NCBI GenBank assembly: GCA_016213785.1
Contig: JACQZQ010000093.1
Span: 1-52,334 of the forward strand
Reading direction: 5' to 3'
DNA length: 52,334 bases
Source: Acidobacteriota bacterium
GTDB taxonomy: Bacteria > Acidobacteriota > Blastocatellia > Chloracidobacteriales > JADJPF01
Part shown: positions 16,989-25,856 of the stretch, piece after piece
Numbering within the stretch: the stretch's first letter is position 1
Layout: each line of letters starts with the position of its first letter
Notes under the pieces: model-generated
The model's database searches: none
Told to the model about the DNA's origin: nothing
Seen by the model: the letters and a program-made list of their open reading frames with translations, nothing else
Position numbers and translations under genes: made by a program

Positions 16989-19900
16989 ATGTATCAGAGA
17001 ATACGCAATCTGCTTTTATGTCTGATACTACTAGTAATGTACTTAGGCTTACCTGTTGCAGAAGTTAGAGCGCAATCTGGTGGGTCAACAACAGCAGGCA
17101 TTACAGGAGTAGTAATAGACGAAGAGGGAGCCGTAGTTGGAGGTGTAAGCGTTACAATAAAAAATCTAGAAACAAATGTTTCTAGAGAGTTGGTTTCATC
17201 AGAAGATGGCCGTTATTTAGCTGTCCAACTAGCCCCAGGTAACTATGAAATTTCAGCTTCAGTTGAAGGTTTTACTACTCAAACTTCTAAAGTAAATCTA
17301 GCCTTAGGTGTAAATACAGAAGTCAATTTTATAATGCGTATTGGCGCAACTTCAGAGATAATTGAAATTCAGGCTAGTAATTTAATGGAAGTTGGTAGAA
17401 CCGAAAATAGTACTAATATAGATCGTGGTAGAATAGATTCGCTTCCAATTAATCGAAGAAATTTTCTAGATTTTTCTCTTACTACGCCTAGAGTTACTGC
17501 TGATCGTGTTCCATCTCAAGGCGCTTCAAACACTTCTGGTTTATCAGTAAACGGTCAAACTGCTAGAGCTAATAATATTACGATAGATGGTCTAGATAAT
17601 AATGACCTTGCTTCTAACTCTGTACGCTCTACATTTAGCCAAGATGCTGTACAAGAGTTTCAAGTAGTTAGTGATAGTTATTCTGCTGAGTTTGGTCGTG
17701 CTTTAGGTGGTGTTATTAATATTGTAACGCGTGGAGGCGGTAATGAATACCGAGGGACACTCTTTTACTTTAATCGTAATGATGATACTAGTGCTAGAGA
17801 TGTTTTTGCTCCTTTTGAGCCAGAATTTCGACAATACCAATTTGGTGCTAGCTTAAGTGGCCCAATTAAGAAAAATAAAGCTTTTTATTTTGCTTCTTTT
17901 GAACGTCTTTCTGTTGCTCAAAATAATTTTGTTACTATTAGTAATGATACTATTAACTCAATTAGAAATGTTGGTTTTTCTATTAGTAATGGCCCACTTG
18001 GGCAAAGTATTGGTACAACCACAGGGCTAATTCGTACAGATTTTCAAATAAACTCTAAGGATAGTATTTATGTAAGATATAATTTTGGTGGCAGCACTAA
18101 TAGCGCATTAGAACCTTTTGGTGGGCTTGTAGCTCAATCAAATAGCGGGATCCAGCGTTTAGATGATAATTCTATTGCTTTTACCAATAATTATCTTAAT
18201 ACATCTTTAAATTTAGTTAATGAGACTCGTTTTTTATATGGAAGACGAAACCAAGAAATATCTGCTGTTGATCCTGGCCCACAGGTTAGAATAATTGCTC
18301 CTGAAGGACAAGTTACTTTTGGCCGTAGTACTTTTTTACCTCAATTTAGGCAACAACGTAACTATCAGATAGTTAATAATACTACTCTAACTCGTGGTCG
18401 TCAGACACTTAGGTTTGGTGTTGACTATATTTTTGCTGATTTACCAGATAAAAAAACTAATGTACCAATATTTCCTGGAGGACTTGCCTTTTTTGTTCCT
18501 ATAGACTTTTCTTCAGCTTTAGGTATTCCTAACCTTCCATTCTTTACAGGGATTGAGGCTTTTGACCCAAATAGGCGTTCTCCTGCACAAAAAGCTTTTT
18601 TAGCAGTTGCAGCAACACAACTGCCTTTACTTGTTCCAGGATTTCCTGTCTTACCCTTAGCTGATTTACCGCTTCCAGGCGCTTATATTCAAGGTTTTGG
18701 AGATACTTCCTTAATTGTTCCACAAAACCTTTTTTCTTTTTTTGTGCAAGATGAAGTTAAGTTGCGTCCAAATTTGCTTGTAAAAGCAGGACTACGCTAT
18801 GACTTAAACCGTGTTAGATTTCAACCTGATAATAGTGGTAATTTTAGTCCAAGAATTGGCCTTAGCTATCGCCCAAAATCTTTAGAAAGGCTTAATCTTC
18901 GTGCTTCTTATGGGATATTTTTTGCAGGTATCCAAGTCGCTGGTGCAGCATTTGCAGTACAAACTACTACAGGAACAAATCCACCTACTTTAACCCTTCC
19001 ACTTAATTTCTTTCCTATTTCAATACTTCCCTTTATTCAACAAGGAAGAAAATTCCCTGACTCTAATAGTGTTCCTGCTGGGCTTCCAGTACTTCCACAA
19101 CTTACTCAATCCTTTAGATATCAAAAAGGATTACGTAATAGCTATACTCAGCAAGCAAGCCTTGGAGTAGAATACTTAATAGGTCAAGATACTATTGTTT
19201 CTGCTGGATACCAATATGTTCGCGGGATTAAGTTATTTTCTGTAAGAAATATAAACACTATAGCAAATCCAACTACTGGTAATCCAACCTTAAATGCTTT
19301 AACAGGGCGAGTTGATCCTACTAAAGGAGATATATTTGAGTTTGAATCAGCTTTTGATAGCTATTTCCACTCGCTTACCTTATTAGTTAATCGTCGCTTT
19401 AATAAGCGTTTTGGAGTACTTGCTAGTTATACTTTTTCTAAGAGTATTGATAACTTTATTGATGTACGCACAGATTTACAAGAAACAGTAGATCCGCTTA
19501 ATCCACGTCAAGAAAGAGGACTATCACTTCAAGATACTAGAAGTCGTTTTGTTCTATCAGCTGTTGCTGATGTTGGTTATGGAAAAAGTCCTTTTTTAAG
19601 CGGTTATCAACTCTCAACCATTGTTAGTCTAAATTCAGGTCGTCCATATAATTTACTTGCTGGAGTAGATCTAAATCGTAATAATGATAACCCTGTAGGA
19701 GATCGGCCATTAATTGGTGGTACTCCTATTGCTCGTAATTCTGGACTCACACCTGGTTTTGCTAATGTTGATTTAAGGTTAACTAAAACAATTTCTTATA
19801 AAGAAAGATATAAATTCCAAGCTTTTGCAGAAATATTTAACTTATTTAACCGAGTTAACATTAATGATGTGTCTAGAATATTTCCACCTGATGCACAAGG

Positions 19901-20012
19901 TAATTTTAATTTACCTCCTAAAGATGGTGGTCGTTTTACTGCAACCCCTCAACAATTTGTATCAGCCTTCTCTCCTCGTCAAATTCAACTAGGCTTACGA
20001 GTTAGTTTCTAG
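16989..20012 (+). CDS. TonB-dependent receptor with N-terminal carboxypeptidase-regulatory domain (copy 1)
   Basis: A 1007-residue outer-membrane transporter of the Oar-like type common in Acidobacteriota. Residues 1-29 are a signal peptide ending in VRAQ. Residues ~33-115 are a carboxypeptidase-regulatory-like beta domain (GVVIDEEGAVVGGVSVTIKN). The plug follows (~130-250), with INRRNFLDFSL and a glycine-rich FGRALGGVINIVTRGG segment. The remainder is a 22-strand barrel, and the protein ends in Phe (LRVSF), the expected outer-membrane assembly signal. Substrate is unknown. The ribosome-binding site is GGAG before the ATG. It is followed 375 bases later by a close paralogue, and neither tonB nor a substrate-processing gene lies nearby. 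Confidence 0.93.
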   Translation: MYQRIRNLLLCLILLVMYLGLPVAEVRAQSGGSTTAGITGVVIDEEGAVVGGVSVTIKNLETNVSRELVSSEDGRYLAVQLAPGNYEISASVEGFTTQTSKVNLALGVNTEVNFIMRIGATSEIIEIQASNLMEVGRTENSTNIDRGRIDSLPINRRNFLDFSLTTPRVTADRVPSQGASNTSGLSVNGQTARANNITIDGLDNNDLASNSVRSTFSQDAVQEFQVVSDSYSAEFGRALGGVINIVTRGGGNEYRGTLFYFNRNDDTSARDVFAPFEPEFRQYQFGASLSGPIKKNKAFYFASFERLSVAQNNFVTISNDTINSIRNVGFSISNGPLGQSIGTTTGLIRTDFQINSKDSIYVRYNFGGSTNSALEPFGGLVAQSNSGIQRLDDNSIAFTNNYLNTSLNLVNETRFLYGRRNQEISAVDPGPQVRIIAPEGQVTFGRSTFLPQFRQQRNYQIVNNTTLTRGRQTLRFGVDYIFADLPDKKTNVPIFPGGLAFFVPIDFSSALGIPNLPFFTGIEAFDPNRRSPAQKAFLAVAATQLPLLVPGFPVLPLADLPLPGAYIQGFGDTSLIVPQNLFSFFVQDEVKLRPNLLVKAGLRYDLNRVRFQPDNSGNFSPRIGLSYRPKSLERLNLRASYGIFFAGIQVAGAAFAVQTTTGTNPPTLTLPLNFFPISILPFIQQGRKFPDSNSVPAGLPVLPQLTQSFRYQKGLRNSYTQQASLGVEYLIGQDTIVSAGYQYVRGIKLFSVRNINTIANPTTGNPTLNALTGRVDPTKGDIFEFESAFDSYFHSLTLLVNRRFNKRFGVLASYTFSKSIDNFIDVRTDLQETVDPLNPRQERGLSLQDTRSRFVLSAVADVGYGKSPFLSGYQLSTIVSLNSGRPYNLLAGVDLNRNNDNPVGDRPLIGGTPIARNSGLTPGFANVDLRLTKTISYKERYKFQAFAEIFNLFNRVNINDVSRIFPPDAQGNFNLPPKDGGRFTATPQQFVSAFSPRQIQLGLRVSF

Positions 20013-20016
20013 TTTC

Positions 20017-20054
20017 TATTGAGTAGAATAGGATTAATCTTATTCTACTCAATA
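20017..20054 (+). terminator. Hairpin terminator after receptor copy 1
   Basis: TATTGAGTAGAATA (20017-20030) pairs perfectly with TATTCTACTCAATA (20041-20054), a 14-bp stem with a 10-base loop that begins five bases after the stop codon. The following T-tract is weak, so termination may be partial. It would separate expression of the two receptors. Confidence 0.7.
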
Positions 20055-20160
20055 ATAATTACATTAAATAACAAAAATTGGTTGAACCTCTTTTGTCTCA
20101 TAGCTATACTAGCTTAGTTAAAAAACTTATAGATATAGATTTTTTTATTTACACATAATT

Positions 20161-20196
20161 TCTATAATTTCTATAATTTCTATAATTTCTATAATT
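20161..20196. repeat. 9-bp tandem repeat TCTATAATT x4
   Basis: There are four exact copies of TCTATAATT, with a partial copy before (ATAATT) and a decayed unit after. Each unit contains a TATAAT -10-like hexamer, so the array offers several possible -10 boxes upstream of the second receptor. Copy-number slippage could tune expression. That is inference; no -35 boxes are evident. Confidence 0.8.
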
Positions 20197-20386
20197 TTTA
20201 TAAAATTTAATAATCTTTAACCTAACTTAATATTGACCAACAAAATACCCAAAATCTTATACTTAAAAATAAATAAATTAAGTCTTTATCAGTTTTAATT
20301 AAATGGTCTTATAATAAAACAATAAATCTTAAGCCCCTAAGGCTCTTTAGTTTGTTTAGCCCTATTTTATTTTTTAGGAGGAAATA

Positions 20387-23386
20387 ATGTACCAAGCAAT
20401 GCGAGTACTACTTTCTAGGCTCACTTTGCTGTTTGTAACCCTAGGTTTTGGTTTTCACCTTCTAGTAATGGCTCAAGGAGGTGCTACTAGCTCTGGCCTT
20501 GCAGGTGTTGTAGCAGATGAACAAGGCGGTGCTATTGCTGGGGTAACAGTAAAAGCTAGAAATGTTGAAACTAATTTAATTCGTGAAACAACTACTGATG
20601 ATACTGGTAGTTATTTGCTTACGCAGTTAACCCCAGGAACTTATGAAGTAACAGTAAGTGCTGATGGGTTTACTACTCAAAGTTCAAAACTAGAATTAAC
20701 TTTAGGAACAAACCTAAAATTAGATTTTAGTATGCAAATTGGTAGTACTTCAGAAATTATAGAAGTAACTACTAATACAGTAATTGAAGAAGCTAAGACA
20801 GAAAATAGCACAAACATTGATACTCAACGTATACAAAGTTTGCCAATTAATAAACGAAGTTTCTTAGATTTTTCTTTAACTTCTCCTCGTGTAACTGCTG
20901 ATCGCGTACCTGCACAAGGTGCAGCAGCAACTTCAGGACTCTCCTTTAATGGTCAAAATGGTCGTGTTAATAACATTACTATTGATGGACTTGATAATAA
21001 TGACTTAGGTACTGGTTCAGTACGCTCTACATTTAGCCAAGATGCTATACAAGAATTCCAAGTAGTTAGTGATAGCTATTCTGCTGAATTTGGCCGTGCT
21101 TTAGGTGGTGTTGTTAATATTGTTACTAAAGGCGGTGGTAATGATATTCATGCTAACTTATTTGGCTTGGTTCGTAATGATAGTATTAGTGCTAGAGATG
21201 TATTTGCTCCTTTTGAACCAGAATATAGACAATATCAATTTGGTAGCGTTTTAAGCGGGCCAATTAAAAAAGATCAAGCTTTTTACTTTTTATCCTTTGA
21301 AAGATTAACCATTGCACAAAATAACTTTGTTACTATTTCTGATGATTCTATAAAAGCTCTAAATAGAAACGGGTTTACTACAGATCGCAATGGCCCAGTA
21401 CCTTTTTCTATAGGTAACACAACAATACTAGCTAGATCAGACCTAAGGGTAAATGACCGTGATACTCTTTGGGTACGTTATAACTATGGTGGTGCTTATA
21501 GCGGTTCATTTGAACCATTTGGAGCATTAATAGCTGAAAGCGGCGCTAGTCTTCAACGCTTAGATGATAATACTATTGCTGCTAATAATACTTATGTAGG
21601 TACAAAACTAGGATTAGTAAATGAAACACGCTTTATTTATACAAGACGTGATCAAGCTGTTGATCCTTTTAACCAAGGCCCACAAATTCGCGTAGTTGGC
21701 CCAGAAGGACTCTTCCAAGCTGGTCGTAGCACCTTCTCCCCTCAACCTAGAGACTTACGTGTTTATCAATTTGTTGATACAGTAACTCTTACTAAAGGTC
21801 GTTATACAGGTAAATTTGGATTTGATGTTAATTATTATAACACCCCAAATCTTAAAACTTCTGTACCTGTTTTTGGTGGTGGATTTGGTCTTTTTAACCC
21901 AATAGATTTTTCTGCTTTAACTGGCATTCCTAATTTACCATCTTTTACTGGTTTACAAGCCTTTGACCCAGGTTCTCGTACTCCAGCACAACAAGCTTTT
22001 CTTCAAGTTGCTTCTCAACAATTACCAGTACTTGTTCCAGGTTTTCCAGTATTACCATTAGCTCAACTTTCTTTACCCACAGCCTATATTCAAGGTTTTG
22101 GCGAACCACGTATTCAAGTTGATGCAACACAACTAAGTGCATTTGCACAAAATGACTTTAAGATTAAACCTAATTTTACATTAAAATTAGGGGTACGCTA
22201 TGATCGCAATACCCTACGCTTTATGCCAGAAAATAGTGGTAATTTTGCTCCTAGAATTGCCATTGCTTTTCGCCCAAATAAATTACCTAAATTAAGCATT
22301 CGTGCTTCTTATGGGGTATTTTTTGCATCTACTGTAACAGGCCCAGCTTTTGTAATTGGCCGTAGTGTAACAAATCAACTTCAACAACTATTCTTACCTT
22401 TCCCATTCTCAATTATTCCTTTTACCCAACCAAATCGTCGTTTTGAAGAATCTGTAAATATTCCTGCTGGTGTTAATTTTGTTCCACAACTTAATAGAAG
22501 ATTTACTTATGACGACGATGTAGTAAATAGCTATACTCAACAAGTTAGCTTAGGTTTTGATTATATAATTGGGAATAACACTGTAGTTTCTGCTGGCTAT
22601 AATTATGTTAGAGGTATAAAACTTCTTTCACAAAGAGATATTAATCCTATTGTACGCCCAGTAGCAAACCCAATAGATAGTGCTCTTAATGGTAGAGTTG
22701 ATCCAACAAATGGAACTAATTTTCAATTTGAGTCTTCTTTTGATAGCTATTTCCATGGTTTAACTTTATCTGTAAACAGAAGACTTGCTAATAATTTTTC
22801 TGTTTTCCTTAACTATACATTTTCTAAATCAATTGATAATTTTATTGACTTACGCTCTGACTTAAGCGAAATTAATAATTCTCTTAACATCCGTCAAGAA
22901 CGTGGTTTATCTTTACAAGATGTACGTAGCAGATTTGTAGCCTCTGGAACAGTTGATTTTAGTTTTGTAAAGAATCCTTTAACCAAAGATTTACAACTCT
23001 CCACAATTATGACGCTAAATACAGGTCGTCCATATAATATACTTGCTGGTCAAGACCTAAATTTTGATGGCGATCAACCTGCTGGAGATAGACCCTTATC
23101 CTTAGCTCGTAATGCTGGCGTTAGCCCAGGTTTTGCTAATGTTGACCTTCGTTTAACTCGTAGTTTAGTAATTAAAGACCGCTATAAAGTTCAACTAGTA
23201 GGCGAAGTCTTTAACCTCTTTAACCGTGTAAATATTAGTGAAATTAATCGTGTTTTTCCAAGACAAGCAGATGGTAGTTTTGGATTACCAACCCAAGATA
23301 ATGGCCGCTTTATTGCACCTAAAGAGCGTTTCCTTAATGCTTTTGCACCTCGTCAATTCCAACTGGGTTTCCGCTTTAACTTCTAA
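20387..23386 (+). CDS. TonB-dependent receptor with N-terminal carboxypeptidase-regulatory domain (copy 2)
   Basis: A 999-residue paralogue of the preceding receptor with the same architecture: signal peptide ending in VMAQ (~30), regulatory beta domain (~35-115), plug (~130-250, with FGRALGGVVNIVTKGG) and barrel ending in Phe (FRFNF). Long stretches match copy 1 closely (for example RSTFSQDA.QEFQVVSDSYSAEFGRALGG), while extracellular-loop regions differ, suggesting duplication followed by a change of ligand. GGAGG precedes the start. A perfect hairpin follows, shared with the convergent murB. The substrate cannot be told from sequence. Confidence 0.93.
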   Translation: MYQAMRVLLSRLTLLFVTLGFGFHLLVMAQGGATSSGLAGVVADEQGGAIAGVTVKARNVETNLIRETTTDDTGSYLLTQLTPGTYEVTVSADGFTTQSSKLELTLGTNLKLDFSMQIGSTSEIIEVTTNTVIEEAKTENSTNIDTQRIQSLPINKRSFLDFSLTSPRVTADRVPAQGAAATSGLSFNGQNGRVNNITIDGLDNNDLGTGSVRSTFSQDAIQEFQVVSDSYSAEFGRALGGVVNIVTKGGGNDIHANLFGLVRNDSISARDVFAPFEPEYRQYQFGSVLSGPIKKDQAFYFLSFERLTIAQNNFVTISDDSIKALNRNGFTTDRNGPVPFSIGNTTILARSDLRVNDRDTLWVRYNYGGAYSGSFEPFGALIAESGASLQRLDDNTIAANNTYVGTKLGLVNETRFIYTRRDQAVDPFNQGPQIRVVGPEGLFQAGRSTFSPQPRDLRVYQFVDTVTLTKGRYTGKFGFDVNYYNTPNLKTSVPVFGGGFGLFNPIDFSALTGIPNLPSFTGLQAFDPGSRTPAQQAFLQVASQQLPVLVPGFPVLPLAQLSLPTAYIQGFGEPRIQVDATQLSAFAQNDFKIKPNFTLKLGVRYDRNTLRFMPENSGNFAPRIAIAFRPNKLPKLSIRASYGVFFASTVTGPAFVIGRSVTNQLQQLFLPFPFSIIPFTQPNRRFEESVNIPAGVNFVPQLNRRFTYDDDVVNSYTQQVSLGFDYIIGNNTVVSAGYNYVRGIKLLSQRDINPIVRPVANPIDSALNGRVDPTNGTNFQFESSFDSYFHGLTLSVNRRLANNFSVFLNYTFSKSIDNFIDLRSDLSEINNSLNIRQERGLSLQDVRSRFVASGTVDFSFVKNPLTKDLQLSTIMTLNTGRPYNILAGQDLNFDGDQPAGDRPLSLARNAGVSPGFANVDLRLTRSLVIKDRYKVQLVGEVFNLFNRVNISEINRVFPRQADGSFGLPTQDNGRFIAPKERFLNAFAPRQFQLGFRFNF

Positions 23387-23407
23387 ATAGTTAAAAACTA
23401 AACATAA

Positions 23408-23442
23408 AATAAATAGGGAGGAGAATTTCCTCCCTATTTATT
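23408..23442. terminator. Bidirectional hairpin terminator between receptor 2 and murB
   Basis: AATAAATAGGGAGGA (23408-23422) pairs perfectly with TCCTCCCTATTTATT (23428-23442), 15 bp with a 5-base loop. The murB stop codon lies inside the right arm. The A/T flanks on both sides suit termination in both directions. Confidence 0.85.
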
Positions 23443-24507
23443 AAATCCTATATAAATAGCTTCGGGTTCAAGCCAAATATCAAATTTTTCTTTTACTTTT
23501 TCTTGAATTTCTTCTGCAAGTAAACATATTTCTTTAGCCGTCCCATTTTCTTTATTTATAAGTGCTAAAGCATGTTTACTAGAAATAGCCACTCTACCCT
23601 TTTGATAGCCTTTCTTAAAACCTGCTTTTTCAATTAACCAAGCTGCCGAAAGCTTAACCATTCCTTCTCTAGCTGCAAATTCAGGGATATTATCATTAAC
23701 TCCTTCTTTTAATAGTTTTTCTTTTATTAAATTTAATTTTTTTTCTTCAATAATTGGATTCATAAAAAATGAACCAACACTTCTAGAGTTCGGGTCTTGA
23801 GCATCTATTACCATTGACTTACTACGTCGTAGCCTTAAGACACTTTCATGAATATCTAAGAGTGTTGGGGTTGAAGAAATATTTTCTAATACATACTTTT
23901 TTAACTCAGGATAATTAAGTCTTGGAGGAGTATTAAGACTTAAAGAGTAAGTAACTTTAAGAATAACATAGCGATCCTTAGCTTGAGACTTAAAAAAACT
24001 TTGACGATAGGAAAAATCACACTCTTGGTTAGAAAATGAGACTAGCTTTTCTAATTTTCTATCATAAGCTTGGACTTCTGTTATAGTGTCTTTTACTTCC
24101 TGTCCATAAGCACCAACGTTTTGAATTGGAGTTGCTCCAACTTTTCCAGGAATACCAGAAAGACATTCAATTCCTTGCCAGTTATTTTTTACTGCTAAGG
24201 CAACAAAATCATCCCAATTTTCTCCTGATGCTAGAGTTACGAAAACTTTATCATCTTTATAATTACTCTCTATTGCTCGAGTATTTATATGTAGTACTAA
24301 ACCAGAAAAACCACTATCAGCAACTACTAAGTTACTACCTCCTCCAAGTACAAAAAGCTCTTTTTCTTCTTTATTTGCCCATTTAATAGCCTCAAAAATT
24401 ATTTCTTCTCTATCTGCATCAACAAAATAACTAGCTAGACCACCTATGCCTAAAGTGGTATAGGGTTTTAACAAAACATTTTCTTTAAGCTTTTCCTTAA
24501 AATGCAT
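23434..24507 (-). CDS. murB: UDP-N-acetylenolpyruvoylglucosamine reductase MurB (type I)
   Basis: A 357-residue FAD enzyme that reduces UDP-GlcNAc-enolpyruvate to UDP-MurNAc in peptidoglycan synthesis. Visible motifs: NTxGxG-type start (PYTTLGIGG), the FAD-binding VLGGGSNLV, GIPGKVGATPIQNVGAYG, FSYRQS, and SVGSFFMNP, which carries the catalytic Ser. A C-terminal LEPEA carries the catalytic Glu. The extra loop with FSYRQSFFK places it with E. coli-type (type I) enzymes. Its start overlaps the end of the upstream dus gene by 11 bases, so the pair is translationally coupled. No other mur genes are nearby, so murB has left the usual division/cell-wall cluster. Confidence 0.96.
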   Translation of the reverse strand: MHFKEKLKENVLLKPYTTLGIGGLASYFVDADREEIIFEAIKWANKEEKELFVLGGGSNLVVADSGFSGLVLHINTRAIESNYKDDKVFVTLASGENWDDFVALAVKNNWQGIECLSGIPGKVGATPIQNVGAYGQEVKDTITEVQAYDRKLEKLVSFSNQECDFSYRQSFFKSQAKDRYVILKVTYSLSLNTPPRLNYPELKKYVLENISSTPTLLDIHESVLRLRRSKSMVIDAQDPNSRSVGSFFMNPIIEEKKLNLIKEKLLKEGVNDNIPEFAAREGMVKLSAAWLIEKAGFKKGYQKGRVAISSKHALALINKENGTAKEICLLAEEIQEKVKEKFDIWLEPEAIYIGFNK

Positions 24508-25507
24508 AACTAAGTTCAGATTCTTGAGGCTCTATCATAGTAAAATATTCATTTATTCTATCTATAAGCTCAGCTACAGTGTTTGAATGAAAAATTTGAT
24601 TACGGAAAATAGCCCCTCCAGGAAGACCTCTAGTAAAATGACCACAAAGCTGTTTTACTTTTCCTAATGCAGCTTTTTCTGTAGACATTTCCTTAAGCAT
24701 AACATCTAGATAGTCTATTAAAAAAATTCTTTTTTCTTCCAAAGTTGGTTGGTGAGGGGTTATCTTACGCATTAGTTCATCAGCTTGGCGAAAAATCCAA
24801 GGATTAGCCATTGCTCCACGTCCAATCATTACACCATCAACATCTGTTTCTCTAAGCCTTTGTAATGCTTGTTCTGCTGTAGTAACATCACCACTACCAA
24901 CTACAGGAATTTTTACAGCCTGTTTAACTTGTGCAATAGTATTCCAATCAGCAAAACCACTATAGCCTTGCATACGGGTACGGCCATGAATTGCTAATTG
25001 CTCAATCCCACAATTTTCTGCCATTTTGCCTACTTCAATAGCATTAATAGAATTTTCATCCCATCCAATACGGTATTTTAATGTAAGAGGGATTTTGATA
25101 GCTTTTCGAGTTTCTCTTAAGATTTTTTCCATTTTAGGCAAATCTTTAAGCAAACTAGAACCGCCTCCACCATTAACCACTTTTTTAGCAGGGCAACCAC
25201 AATTAATATCAACAATATCTGCTCCTGCTGCCTCTGCAACTTCGGCTGCGGCTGCCATTCTATCAGAGTTATGACCAAAAAATTGGATTGAGATAGGCTT
25301 TTCTTCTTGCTCAAAATACATTAATTTATGGGTTTTTAAGTTATTTCTTGTTAAGCCTTCAACGCTAATAAATTCAGTAACAATAAGCCCAACTCCGCCA
25401 CATCGCTTTATTAGTTTGCGAAAAGCTGAATCTGTCACCCCTGCCATAGGAGCAAGTATTAAATTAGGCTTAATTCTTACATTACCTATATAATATTCTG
25501 TTTTCAT
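24497..25507 (-). CDS. dus: tRNA-dihydrouridine synthase (DusB/NifR3 type)
   Basis: A 336-residue FMN-dependent enzyme that reduces specific uridines of tRNA to dihydrouridine. Signatures: LAPMAGVTDSAFR near 20-32, DINCGCPAKKVV near 99-110 with the catalytic Cys, KYRIGWDE, IHGRTRMQGYSG, and PVVGSGDVTT with the later VMIGRGAMANPW FMN-binding segment. The length is typical. It is the first gene of a two-gene operon with murB. The start ATG is followed by KTEYYIGN, the usual N-terminus for this family. Confidence 0.95.
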   Translation of the reverse strand: MKTEYYIGNVRIKPNLILAPMAGVTDSAFRKLIKRCGGVGLIVTEFISVEGLTRNNLKTHKLMYFEQEEKPISIQFFGHNSDRMAAAAEVAEAAGADIVDINCGCPAKKVVNGGGGSSLLKDLPKMEKILRETRKAIKIPLTLKYRIGWDENSINAIEVGKMAENCGIEQLAIHGRTRMQGYSGFADWNTIAQVKQAVKIPVVGSGDVTTAEQALQRLRETDVDGVMIGRGAMANPWIFRQADELMRKITPHQPTLEEKRIFLIDYLDVMLKEMSTEKAALGKVKQLCGHFTRGLPGGAIFRNQIFHSNTVAELIDRINEYFTMIEPQESELSYAF

Positions 25508-25856
25508 AATTATTACCTAAAACCTTGATAAACTCAGAGAAACGCTAATTATAACATTAAAATAAACTTGTGGAATTGAAGAAAACACTACTATATACAG
25601 TAGACCAATTTTTTAATACTACTATATATATGTTTTGGACTCTCTTAACTAAAGCTGTCCAATGAGTCTTTGTAAGCTATTGATTTAATTAGTATGTAAC
25701 AAAATTTTTATTTTTTTGTTACATAGTTTTTACTTGTCTGAGATAATAGAAAAAATCAATAATGTTTATAAGAAAAATAAATCTTTAACAATAATATAAA
25801 CAAGGACTTACAAGAATGGAAAAACTCTATTCTTACTCTAAGTGTGAGGTAAATTT
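25508..25856. other. Divergent intergenic region rich in inverted repeats
   Basis: There is no gene. The region lies upstream of both dus (-) and the MNIO cassette (+). It carries TATGTAACAAAA / TTTTGTTACATA (25693-25704 and 25714-25725, a perfect 12-bp inverted repeat), TTGGAC / GTCCAA (25635-25640 and 25657-25662), a small CTACT...AGTAG palindrome near 25590, and two copies of an ACTACTATATA motif. Being upstream of both genes, these are better candidates for regulatory sites or mobile remnants than terminators. Confidence 0.6.

Larger units (their letters stand above)
20013..20386. other. Intergenic region between the receptor paralogues
   Basis: It contains the terminator hairpin of the first receptor (20017-20054), a 9-bp tandem repeat (20161-20196), A/T-rich sequence, and GGAGG at about 20377-20383 as ribosome-binding site for the second receptor. 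No gene is visible. Confidence 0.6.

Noticed and set aside
20161-20196. CRISPR-like repeat
   Set aside because: The units are 9 bases, contiguous and without spacers, so this is a simple tandem repeat.
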